Below are positions 1-10,485 of a stretch of 64,000 bases of DNA, piece after piece (position 1 is the stretch's first letter; the number at the start of each line of letters is the position of its first letter). Where the stretch lies: NCBI GenBank assembly GCA_002749535.1, contig MZZL01000409.1, positions 2,124,160-2,188,159 of the forward strand, read 5' to 3'. The translations under genes and the position numbers were made by a program. A model generated the notes under the pieces. That model worked only from the letters and a program-made list of their open reading frames with translations. It searched no databases and was not told where the DNA came from. This DNA comes from Apophysomyces variabilis. Taxonomy: Eukaryota; Mucoromycota; Mucoromycetes; Mucorales; Mucoraceae.

Positions 1-2513
1 AGGTGGTATCTTTGGTTATGCATATCTTTCAAAGTCAGTCTTGTCGAGTTAACCTGGGATTGATTGGCTGCGCGAGCCTTTTTGAGAGCCTTTAGCTCAC
101 TGGATAACCTCCGTTTATGCTGATTGGAGGCAGAAGAACGCCTTTCTTTGAACTCCTGCAGCTGTTTAACCGTTCTTCGTAAAGAACTGTTCTCAGATTC
201 GAAGCTGTTTCTCCAAATCCTTTATCTTCCTATCATAAGTTTCCAGTTTCCGCTGGATAGCTGTCGGAATTGTCTTTGGCTTTGTCTCTTTTGACACAGT
301 TTTTGTAGGTGCTTTTTCTTTCTGGTCTCTTGCTTTTTTCTTTCTTATGTCATAATAGGAAATAGCTGGTTTAACGGTTTCTTGCAGAATGCCTTGCAAA
401 TGAATCGTTCCGTGATTGCTCACAATAATACGATCGTCAAAATCCAAGCCATAAGAGCTGCAGATATCTTGCATCTTTTCTGTATCCAAGAACGATCCCA
501 GGGTCTCGTTCTTCCTGTGTACTGCCATATCAGCCGCCGATATCGCCTGCATATCACTGCCATTCAGCATATACGCGGGACCTCCAATGGTGGTAGTCAT
601 CACCTGGTAAAAACAGTCACACATCCATTGCTAACGAATGGATGTGTGCAGTGCTGATTACAGGGCATATCTTCATAGTAAATTCCGCATAACCGGCGAC
701 ACGTTGCACAATGTTGGCAAGAAGAACAACAGGTAGGTTGGTAAGGACACATGGCTGTGTCTCTTTTGGTGGTGCAAAAGCGCGTATAGCCGAACAAAGA
801 TTGTAAACAGCGTCCACTTCTCGGCTACTGTCTTGCCCTTCGTAAGCGTCTCGGATAAACTTCTTTAGTTCTTTATGTTCGATTCCCGCAATAATATGAT
901 CCTTAGCTATCCGTTTTAGCACTCTAATTCGTCTTGCCGTTACGTCCGGTAGTTCATTGTTTTCTTTTTCCTCCTTTACGCTAGCGTCTTCATCGTTATC
1001 GTCGCTTTCATTATCCAAAAGGAATTCTGTTACTTCGTTCGCGGATAAATCATTCTTCAGCAGCACCGAAATTTGAGGATCATATGAAACGATTTCAGCT
1101 TGTTGCGTACTAGCTTCAACCGTCTCTGCAGCCGATTGTGACCGGGCGGGCCGGCTTTTAATATGTCGCTTGTACATTACGTTTAACCGCCCTTCTGACT
1201 GTTGTGCTCGCAGTTGCCACTTCTTCATGTCCTCATGGTTAATGACAGTTTAGACTTCTTGCTGACATTTATTTAAGTATCGATTTTCCCGTCGCAATAG
1301 CTCTCTTGTTCCGCTACGCTTTTTCAACGAGGGTGATTCATGTTTCTTCTTCCTTTCTTCTGCCCGACGGTCTGTCATCTCCTTATATTTTGCTTCTCGC
1401 TTCGGTGCAAGATGTGTTCGCAGATAAACAAGTATCAATCGATCCAGAGAACGACTATATATGCGCCCATGCCATATATTTTGGATGTTCGTAGATAATT
1501 GACGAAGTTTCTCCGTAAGCGTTAAACTCAAACCAGCAGGAAAAGAAAAGCCAGGTTGATGCGATGGTAATAGCTTGTTCCACGCAGGATGCCTTGCTGC
1601 AGAAGTAGTGGTAAGCCTCTGACTAAACAAGCGCGTATGCAGGAATTGCAAGTGCTCATGAGTAAACATCTTATGGAAATCACCATTGTTTCCCAGTTTG
1701 TCTAAATTGCGTGGCAGAGGTGCTACAGGTACTGTACTATTATTACAAAGGCCTTGGTCTGGATGTCTTTGCGCGTACTTCGGTAAAAATGAGTCCACTT
1801 TTGGATACAAAGAAGTCTGATTCAAGGATATCTCAACTTCGCCAGTTTTCTTGACAATGATACCCTTGTTCGCAATCTCGAGCATAAGAGCGTTGACAAC
1901 TGCCATCATATCGGCTGCATAGTCCGTTACTTGTATAGCAGTAGCAGCCATCTTTTCTTGGAAAGTCTGACGATCATCTGCAGGAAGGTCACCTCCCATG
2001 ATCTTTTTCCATGCGTTGAACAAGTACGTAGCTGTTCAATTTCGATTTCTTCTGTAGTTTCAGCCTCCTTTCTCTCATGCTCTTCTTGTAGTTGTTTAAA
2101 CTTATTTTCTGCTAGTAATCTTTGATCAGGGAATGAGCCTGCAACGTATAACAACCAGTCTTTATGAATGCCATGGCCTTGACCGACGGTGTTTCGGACC
2201 GTTCGTAAGGACAACCCTCCCAACTTGTCAGCTTGCTCAAACAAACCTCAGGGAACACGTTCACCAGTGTTGATTACTTCATAAATTCTGTTTCATGACG
2301 AATCATCCAGCGTTTGTTTCTTTTTAACCATTGATTTTAATCGTTTATCGATCTCATTCGACAGTCTTTACTCGAAAGCCAACTGTAACGCCTTTTTTGC
2401 CTCTTCTATGATGTCTTTTTCTGTTTCTGTTGCTTTTTGTGTTCGCCAGACCATAACCGGTCTGGCAGGGGGGGCCTTTTCTGCTGATACGAAGATTTTC
2501 CTTTCTCAGACAT
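1..2513 (-). pseudogene. Decayed Fanzor-like (TnpB-related) gene copy, 3' end beyond the window
   Basis: Reading right to left, this stretch encodes a protein that aligns over its whole visible length with the N-terminal two thirds of the intact Fanzor-like gene at 34.9-39.0 kb. Shared blocks include an HTH-like segment (FEQADK here, FEEADK there), VPVAP, the LHTRLF/LHGLYF region, HLAPKREAK/NLAPRREEK, and a block ending in (M/A)SICP or KICP followed by a diverged tail. Position 1-190 is Lys/Arg-rich and coiled-coil-like. The catalytic RuvC part would lie left of the window. The copy is broken: stops and a frame change near 2300-2420, a frame change near 2030, an in-frame TAA at about 1250, and a frame change near 620. 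The likely start is ATG at 2511-2513. Some frame changes could hide short introns, but the in-frame stop argues for a relic. Homology is seen directly; the nuclease assignment is inferred from the intact paralogue. Confidence 0.7.
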
Positions 2514-4100
2514 ATGAAGGAAGATGTCTAGCGTGGTGCATTAGACATATGACGCCCCGGTATGCTCATACACACTTACGATATGTTTAAAGAAGTGAAA
2601 GAAAGTTATCGTTTACTGTATATCTGCAATAATTTTATGATTCTGACGTTCACGGTCAATCTTCGTCTATTTCAAGGCGTCGGTTCTGAGAAATAACTTG
2701 AAATAAACAAGCGTTAAAATTATCAAGAGCTGAATCAGTGTTTGTGTGCCACAACAAAGAATACGCAAGCGTAACAAAAGAGCTTATTTTTGGATCCCCC
2801 TACATTCGCTTTCCGTATTGCATAACTATGCTTCTTTTAAAACCTTAACTTTACATGGTTGCTCTATATAATACCAATGATATGAGAACAAACGGAGACG
2901 GATAAAAACTTTCGAGATTGTTACACCTGTTTATTTCACTAACTTTGTCTGCCTACTTATACTTAGTTGATCTTTTGCAGAGTTATAACTAGTAAATGTT
3001 TTTCTCAGAGATAAAGCTCTGATTTAGAAAAAAGGTGCAGTAGTCGGTATTCCAAGATAACAAAAGTCACTGTTAATAGAAACACGTTATTTTTGACGGA
3101 ACACATGTTATCAAAATATTCCATCAATGCTCGTTATATCGATAATATACATATATTATACCTTTGGTAACCATTGATCTTCTAAGCATATGACAAAGAA
3201 AGGTAATATTTTTGTCCTTTGACAGAATCCATTCCTTGTCAATATCATTTGTGTAAGAGTTATGCTTAACATGAAGCAGTAATCCCGTCCAAAATTTCGA
3301 CCTTATTTCAGATGAATTTTTATTATCTATTAGATCCCCTTTCCATCAATCTCTTGTATAAAGCTTTTTAGAGAAGTCAGAAGGTTATATGGGGTATACA
3401 ATTTTTTAATGAATTTCTGTTCTTTGTTTTCCTTATTATATGCTAGACTTGTTATTGATAAACAAACAAGGGGACTTCATGTCTTATTTTAGATCCGAAA
3501 TGCTTGACGATAAATTCTTGCTCTAATCCCTGAAGAGATCCATGTCTTCTGGTAAGGTCCTATCTAAAAAAAGCAGAGTTCAGATTGTTGTTAGTTCAAT
3601 AACTGTTTTCTTAGTTTCCTCTTTCTGATATTCTGGCGTGCTTCTAGTTTTTAGCTCACTGTCAGATGCACGAGAGTCTTTGGTACAGACTATAGTGTAA
3701 TCCCGTTAATTGTTTGCTATTATGATATAGCTAGATCTAACGAAAACAGTATTTAAAGGAAAACTTCTATTTTTTTTTCAGTTATCCTCTCTTTCAAACA
3801 TTGCATCCCAAATTTTTTTTTCTCTCCTCTCTCTGATCTATCCTCTTCGTACTCTTTGGCTTTCTATCGATATAGTCTTAATCTTTTCTCGGTTTTAAAT
3901 TTTTTTTTTATCTTCTTTCGGTAAAAAAGAAAAAGCTAACATACCATATATCAACGTAGTTATATTTGCTGTTTATCTATTTAGCCTGCACGACCTCTGT
4001 TCCGAACCGTCACTGGCTTTTCAGTGCTCCCTACTTTTGTAGAAATAAGTATTTTTTAATTTGTATACTTACAGAACTAAATTTATTCTTTGTTGTGCCT
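2514..4100. other. AT-rich stretch with no recognised gene
   Basis: No reading frame with recognisable homology. The segment is AT-rich. A pyrimidine-rich (CT/T) tract at about 3768-3860 on the + strand resembles fungal core-promoter sequence and precedes the unassigned reading frames at 4.1-4.4 kb. Confidence 0.5.
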
Positions 4101-4440
4101 CACTATAAGGCCCGCCATGCGCTGTATCGCCTCAAATCCTCAGCAGTACTACATCTAACATGGCCAATTCTACGCCATCACAATTTTTCTTCCACCACAA
4201 CCCACCTGGCCAAGGTGCAGCGTAGGTCCCCGTCCCCATGGGAATACCCTTCGGGGGTAAGTAAAAAAGATCAAGCTATCCTTCCATTTACTAACCATGA
4301 ACGTATATTTTACGCTGCTCGAACGAATTTTGTGTTCACGGAAGGACCAAGTTGAGGTAAGTAAAATATATTTCCCGCATAATTCATTTACTAATGACGC
4401 ATATTTCTATCCCTTTTAGCGCAAATTTGATCTTTGCATG
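4101..4440 (+). other. Unassigned, possibly truncated gene fragment with two intron-like segments
   Basis: A short frame (ATG at about 4158) encodes a Ser/Pro/Gln/His-rich peptide and ends after about 20 codons. Two GTAAGTAAAA donor-like sites follow, at about 4257 and 4356, each with a downstream ATTTACTAA branch-like sequence, and the second has a TTTTAG acceptor near 4420. This looks like the 5' exons of a gene whose remainder is missing, or a non-coding spliced transcript. No family is recognised. Confidence 0.2.
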
Positions 4441-4512
4441 GACGCAAAATTTATTTAGAGTAGCATAAAAACTTGATTAAAGTTTATGTTTGATTTTATA
4501 ACCGTGAGTGCT

Positions 4513-5682
4513 GCGTTCTTAACATGTCCACTCTGGTTCGCTCTCGTAGATAAAGCGGAAAAAAAACCCTTTGCGAGGAAGAGGGAAAAAAAGGTAGAGG
4601 CATTGGGATTGGGGGACTAAAGTAGAAGGGAGCAGGGGGGAGACGGGAAGGAAGGTTATGGACAATTCTCGGGCTTGAGGATATGTATCATGTCTGTGGT
4701 TGTTAACCAGCCATGAGACACAAAGAGCTGGGCCACAACGCGTTTCACGTTGTCTTGTAGGGTGGCAACGGGGCGGAGGCAACGGTTTCTCTGGCAATGG
4801 ATGGCGGTCTTCTGCCGATCTTTGGGAGGGAGCGAGGAGTAGGCGGGATCTCTGAGGTGCGTAGGATCAGTAGGATCAAAGTTTGGTAGGCGAGAGATGT
4901 TGGCTTCTTGTAGTCTACTTGTGTGTTCAGGGAGATAGCGGTGTGAATGAAAAGACCGATGACATGGCGGGCGGGGAAAGCAAGGTCAAGTACACGAGCA
5001 CTGTGGATACCGATCGTGCGTAGGTATTGGCGGATTTGGGGACGTGGCAATCGCTTTTTGCACGGTATATACACGTACTGAAAGTGCGATGAAGTACTTT
5101 CCGGCGCCTGGAAAAACTGGCTGGCAAGAAGGGCAGGCTTAGTGGCAGACTTTAGTTCTGGCGGAGTTGGTGTCCGCTGAGAGGGAGCAGGTGGCGATGG
5201 CGAATGTTCACTGGGTTGTGGGGCAGAAGCAGCATCTTCTTTGGGAGATGTGGGAGGTGTTTGAGCTGGTGGTGTGGGCTTTGGCTTGACTATTGTCTTT
5301 GGCCATGCGGAAACGGTCGGGATGGGACGTGGCGCAGGTTTCACTGGTGCTACTTGTGTAGGCACTGGGCGGGATTGACTAGGCTGTTTGGACATGGGAG
5401 CGATCGACTCTGTAAATATCGAGTGAGTAGAGAGGCGTGGTTTGTATGGGCACTGGGAGGGGCGGCTTTCAAGTTCCTTGACACGGGCTGTAAGGGCTTC
5501 GACTTGTTTCTGTTGATGGGCAAATGCTTTTTTGTAGAATTCGCGGTCTATTTGGGGCTTGCGTAGCTGTTCTCGAAGCTTTCGGCCTCTGTGGGCGGTG
5601 GCGCTCTGAAGATCCAAGCTGGGTCCTTGGGGTCTGACTCAGGCATGCGAGTATGCTGACGGTTGTTGTTCTTACGACTCAT
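4513..5682 (-). pseudogene. LINE-like retrotransposon ORF1 remnant (frameshifted)
   Basis: Translation starts at ATG 5682 (MSRKNN...), shifts frame at about 5580 into a coiled-coil and Pro-rich region (Pro/Thr/Ser linker with repeated TPP), then reaches a conserved block with FPARHVIGLFIH. It shifts frame again near 4880 into a C-terminal block containing RCLRP, VAQLF and HGWLT, with a stop near 4518. This order, a coiled coil, a low-complexity linker, then a 'FPAR-V-G-L-H' block and a basic C-terminal helix, is what I recall of ORF1 proteins preceding endonuclease/reverse-transcriptase ORFs in Mucorales LINE-type elements. No ORF2 follows, so the element is 3'-truncated or 5'-only. Two frameshifts make it non-functional. 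The element assignment is from recalled family similarity. Confidence 0.6.
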
Positions 5683-5689
5683 GGCTTGC

Positions 5690-6890
5690 TTTCTTGTGTA
5701 ACGACACAAGACGCAGAAGAGAAGCGTTCGTTCGTAAAAAAATTGTTCAATAAACAGTATCACCATGCACGCAATTAGTATAAACTGATTTGTCGTGGCT
5801 TTTTTTATAGTGACAGCGGCAAATCCAGCTTCCCTTTGCCTTCTCCTGGGCCAGGTCAACCTTTTCCTCTCCATGGTGATCCACCGATAACAGGTAACCA
5901 CCCAAAATTGATCTGACTTTTACTAAAACTACAATATAGGTGCGACGCTGGTTTTCGTCCTTACGAGATTACGATAGTGGTAAGTCATATTCGGAAATAT
6001 GGACTCACATAGCACACGCTTTGGCGTTACTTGGAATGTTTATGCGTTGAGCCTTCTTTGCAAGTGACGGATATCTTTTTGCAAAAACCAGTAGTAACCG
6101 AAAATTTTGAAGAAGGGAATGTGTCTTCCTGTGCAGTAACAAGCATTGCTATATAACCAGAGGACTGCCACTTATAGAAAAATAAGAAGAAAAACCCTTT
6201 TAATAGAAAAAATCTTTTCAAACCTAGCTTCAATACAAGAATATCCTCTTCCCATAATTTTGTCGATTGTGCTCTCAATTAGTATCTGTGCGATTTCAGA
6301 AGGGTTCTGAGTGGAATATCCAAAAACTTTTCAATAATCCAGTGTATCCACGCAAGGAAGAACGAAAGTCTTCGTAAGGATCATAGTTCATTTCATATGA
6401 TTTTCGATAAGCCAGCCAGGTTCATAATAAGTTGCAATTACATCTGAGTAGAAGGTCTGAGCTTGCATAGAAAATCGACATTTTCGTCAGATTGGATAGT
6501 GCTGGTGGTAAAGACCTGAACTTCCGAGCCCACTTCTGCTGTATTCCTTCTATTACTTATAGCAGGCTTTGATGAAGCTAGCAATGGCTTACAATTACTT
6601 TTTCCTGCCGCATATCCACACGCCCGCATATAGCTTGGGTTTATGAATGTGAATAAGAAGCTTAAATGGAGCTTATAACTCTTGTAACATGCCATCTACG
6701 TAGAGTACACATCATTCTTTTGAATACTAATTAGCGTACAATATGTAATTTGCGCTGTTATTGTTTGTTGTTTGTAGCCTGAGCAACCCATTACTGAGCA
6801 ATTCCATCACCTCCTGGAGGTTAGAGTGGCTTGTGGGCCCGGCTCAATTTTACGGGTACATGTAATGAGTGCATTGTAGTCCTCTCATCG
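5690..6890. other. Intergenic, no recognised gene
   Basis: Only short frames without recognisable homology are present. The right part is the upstream region of the NDP-kinase gene. Nothing further is seen. Confidence 0.4.
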
Positions 6891-6892
6891 GA

Positions 6893-7526
6893 ATGAATGT
6901 GTTAAAGACGAATGGAGCGAGACAGTTAACTTTAGCATTGCTAAAGCCCGATATTTGTGCCAATCCAGCGCTGCCTCAGAAAATTTACGAAGCCATTCGC
7001 AAGCGTGAAATTGACATTATACAAAGACGTGATGTGTTATGGACAGAGACAGAGGCAGGTGCGTTTTATGCGGAGCATAAGGGGAAGTTCTTTTATGAGC
7101 GTTTGTGCGGATACATGACGAGGTAAATAGAAGAAAGTATAAGTTTAGGCTTTTTTTCAAACATCTTCGCATTAGTGGTCCCTTCGAGGCTTTAATCTTG
7201 TCTTCACCCAACGCTATCAAAGAATGGAGAGCATTAATTGGCCCCACTCATCCTTGCCGGTAATTAAAGTACTATAGGCGAAGAGCAAAGATCTCACGTG
7301 TATAAATGCAGTGCAAGAATTCATCAACCGGATACACTCCGGGCTTTGTATGGATTAACAGATACAAGGAATTCTTTTCATGGATCAGGTAAATCTACGC
7401 AATCATCATTATCGTCTTACATATACCTAAAAAGATTCCAATGAAACTGCTAAACGTGAAATTGAATACTTTTTTCCTGATTTCGACGTCAATACGTGGC
7501 TTGAAAAGGAAAGCATCAAGTATTAG
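6893..7526 (+). CDS. Nucleoside diphosphate kinase, NME6 type
   Basis: Four exons (6893-7122, 7176-7259, 7312-7388, 7435-7526) give 160 residues. The NDK fold is complete: the N-terminal LTLALLKPD strand, the YMTSGP segment, the WRALIGPT loop, and the catalytic-histidine motif NSFHGSDS. The last is followed by an EIEYFFPDF extension characteristic of NME6/NDK6 rather than the short cytosolic NDK. The family transfers gamma-phosphate between NTPs and NDPs through the motif histidine; NME6 homologues are reported in mitochondria. I see no strong presequence in the 18 residues before the fold. ATG 6893 is chosen because it is the first ATG in frame with the domain. The GPT loop and the HGSDS motif are intact, so activity is plausible. 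Confidence 0.9.
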
Positions 7527-8194
7527 ACAATCCATTTGACTTAGAAAACATGTAGTACGGTATATTGCATTGAAAACGTGAGCAATACACAGGCAAATTT
7601 TGATGATTTCTTTCGAGGAGACTTCATCGTCAGTTGTCTTTTACTTGACCATGCTAATAGACATTATAGTATCTGCTTATCTCAAGCCAGGCCCAATATC
7701 GTTAATCTTTCGATGTCTCGGAAAGATCTTTATGACGAATAAATTTTGAAAGTTGTATCCCATGCAATAAAAGTTCTAAAACAAGAAGAGAATATCTGTA
7801 AAGGCAAATCAGTACGGGATTAACACACCATACATCAGCTGGTGCCCTGAATTAAACAAGGTTCACTGACATAGTGACGCAAAATCATCTAGTTCATCGT
7901 CGAGGTTGCGGAAACGGGAACAGATATCGATCACAAACAGAGTGACATATTTTTGGCAGCCTTGTTTCAGAAGAAGTAGACTCCTCTCTTGCCTATTTTT
8001 TATACGACTTCTACACCACAAGAATATAAAGCAATATATACAATCTATGTTTATATTTTTCAACGTGCTTATTAGTTATAAGTTTGTTTATCGTTGTTTA
8101 TAAGATATTAAAGGCGGGGAGTTGTTGGTAGCTAGGAATTTTAGCATGTAAAACAAACCGAAATCTAGTGTTTCTCTAGTTTCGTAACAAGCAG
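7527..8194. other. Intergenic, no recognised gene
   Basis: AT-rich sequence between the NDP-kinase stop and the next small gene. No conserved frame is seen on either strand. Confidence 0.4.
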
Positions 8195-8383
8195 ATGCTG
8201 CCATATCCCCCTGGTGTAGCTCCGACAAAGCTCAACAAGGCTGCGGGAAACTCAAAGGATGCGATTGCAAATTGTTTAACTTTATTGGTTAGTTTATGTC
8301 ATAACCAAATGTTTACGTAGCTGTTATTTGTCCTTGTTGTTCAGATAGCTCTTGGAATGCGGTACCTGCCATGGAAAACTTAA
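8195..8383 (+). CDS. Candidate 43-residue small protein with one intron
   Basis: ATG 8195 opens 31 codons ending at a GTTAGT donor (8288). A TTCAG acceptor at 8344 joins a second exon of 12 codons and TAA at 8381-8383. The intron is phase 0. The product starts MLPYPPGVAP, has a Lys/Asn-rich middle and ends with a mildly hydrophobic helix (NCLTLLIALGMRYLPW), suggesting a single-pass or peripheral membrane microprotein. Small mitochondrial outer-membrane or ER subunits look like this, but I cannot name a family. It lies in a 1-kb gap, in the same direction as Ypt1, whose start is 145 nt downstream. A spliced conserved-looking frame supports it; without homology it remains a candidate. Confidence 0.4.
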
Positions 8384-8527
8384 CACCCTAGTTGGCATCA
8401 CGTGTGTTTGTGGTGCCGCTTCTGTTTTGGTTCCCCGCTGGAGGAGATTGTTGCCCAGCTCACTGACGCACTCGAAGAGTCTCTCGTTTCCTTTTTCTTT
8501 CTTCTTCCTCTCTTGCAATTGACCAAG

Positions 8528-9412
8528 ATGAACCCTGAATAGTATGTATTGTCATTCGATGCACTACATTTCGATAATATTTTTGGATGGCAAACTTCAT
8601 CTGAGTCCATCCAGTGAGTATCTCATAGTTACTAATGTCTATCTTGGTTTCTTTTATCAGCGACTATCTCTTCAAGCTACTTCTGATTGGTGATTCTGGT
8701 GTAGGAAAGTCGTGTTTGCTGTTGCGATTTGCTGATGACACCTACACTGAGAGTTACATCTCCACAATCGGTGTTGATTTTGTAAGTGCCAAGAGCTTGA
8801 TAGAAAAGGAAGCTCACGGAAACATAGAAAATCAGAACTATTGAGCTGGAAGGCAAGACTGTCAAACTGCAAATTGTAAGTTTACTAGGATGAAAAATAT
8901 GGCAAGCTAAAAAGATATGTTGGGGAACAGTGGGATACCGCAGGTCAAGAGCGTTTCCGCACGATTACATCTTCGTACTATAGAGGAGCGCATGGCATCA
9001 TTGTTGTCTATGATGTCACAGACCAGGACACGTTTAACAATGTCAAGCAGTGGTTGCAAGAAATTGACAGATACGCAGCAGAGGGAGTAAACAAACTACT
9101 AGTTGGCAACAAGAGCGATTTGACAGACAAGAAAGTGGTTGACACTGAACAGGCAAAAGTGAGTAGACTCCTTCTAAAAAGGTTTAATGAGCTAAGCTAT
9201 TCAAAACCTAGGAATTTGCCGACTCGCTGAGCATTCCCTTCTTGGAAACCTCAGCCAAGAGTGCTACCAATGTGGAACAAGCCTTCTTGACCATGGCAAA
9301 GCAAATCAAGGATAGAATGGGCTCCACCATGCAACAACAGCAGGCCAAGGCGACTGTCAAGGTAGGCCAGGGTGCCTCGGTTCCGCCTAAGCAAGCCGGT
9401 GGATGCTGTTAG
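8528..9412 (+). CDS. YPT1: Rab GTPase Ypt1/Rab1
   Basis: Five exons (8528-8541, 8661-8781, 8828-8875, 8931-9158, 9212-9412) encode 203 residues, close to the 206 of yeast Ypt1. It begins [22 protein letters not shown]. All G boxes are present: P-loop GDSGVGKS, switch I TIGVDF, WDTAGQE, GNKSD and ETSAKS. The RabF signature ([23 protein letters not shown] region) is complete, and the C-terminus GGCC is a geranylgeranylation motif. Ypt1 controls ER-to-Golgi transport and early autophagy. The first exon codes only four and two-thirds residues before an intron of about 119 nt, a common Ypt1 arrangement in filamentous fungi. Unusually well conserved; little doubt. Confidence 0.97.
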
Positions 9413-10485
9413 ATGCGTAATCCTACTCGTCTATTGATGTCTTTCACACTCGCTCTTTTCTCTTTTTCTTTTCTCGCATTATAATAATAAATCTCTTTCT
9501 CCTACATATTCGTCTGATTTGGGCATCTATATCAAAAGATCTGAGTTTTATATGAGCTATCCAAATTGGCGACACTGGGTGGTATTGCTGCATGATATAC
9601 AGTACAGCATTTTCGGATTTGTTGAGGATTCTTGACGTGCCTTTTGAGTTGTTGTACTTACCACGGATTAACAAAAGTTTTCGTAGAATAACGTGGTATC
9701 AACCTACAGTGGACCAAGTTGGATTTGATCATCCTAAAAAAAAGAAAAAGAGAAAAAAAAAATAGACTATCAATCTGAAAATGGGCCACACGGTGTGGGA
9801 TTAAACCTATTAAAACAAAACTAGAAGATATACCGCTGGCTAATGAATTAACTGTGAATCTGGATCAAACGTGATAGATGTGGATCAAAAGGTTACATAA
9901 TATGCCACTAGTATGGTGCGTACTGAACAAGTTGATTTCGTGGCAATGATCAAGTCAGTATCAGATAATGACCGAGTCAATTTAGGAAAGCTTCTCAAAG
10001 AAGTATCGGACGATCATGTTTTTCAAGCCTAGATAAGTAATAGATCAATAAAAGTAGTGTATATAAAGGTTCAGAACCATCTCAACTGCCTCTAATTCAT
10101 TAAGATGGTATGTCTATCTTTTGTCAATATGTAATTCATCAAGCAACAAATGACTAGTAGACAGGGAGAATCAGACGGATAGGATGATTGCAGCCAGCAA
10201 CACTATAACCAGAGAAAATTGCCAAGGATAGATTCATCAGTCCATCTAGCACTTGCAGGAGGTTCAGAGAGACAAGACTGGCTATAATATTGCTTTAAGA
10301 AAATATAAAACTTGTTTTTCATCTTAAGCATGAAGGTTTCCTAAATTGACCGAGTCATTATTCGATATTGACTTGGTCAGTATCCGAAATTTTAAAGATC
10401 CGCAGGACAACTTTTGTGACTACGGAATTAAATCAAGAAAAAAAAAGTTCCTCTCACTGGAAAAAAGCAACCTGTCACTTATATT
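9413..10485. other. Intergenic region containing an imperfect inverted repeat
   Basis: No coding frame is recognised. The stretch holds two inverted arms at 9948-9994 and 10332-10379, listed separately, and several short GTGGATCAAA-like repeats at about 9850-9895. The last 100 nt are the upstream region of NOC2. Confidence 0.4.
9948..10379. repeat. Imperfect inverted repeat, possible degenerate MITE
   Basis: The left arm at 9948-9994 and the reverse complement of 10332-10379 share GATAATGA, a GTCAATTTAGGAAA core and flanking blocks, with a handful of mismatches over about 47 bp. The interval of roughly 430 bp has no coding frame. Inverted arms around a short non-coding core fit a decayed miniature inverted-repeat element. 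Target-site duplication is not clear. Confidence 0.5.

Noticed and set aside
4519..4797. Independent small gene at the 3' side of the LINE ORF1
   Set aside because: A third frame here continues the ORF1 C-terminal blocks, so this frame is a shadow.
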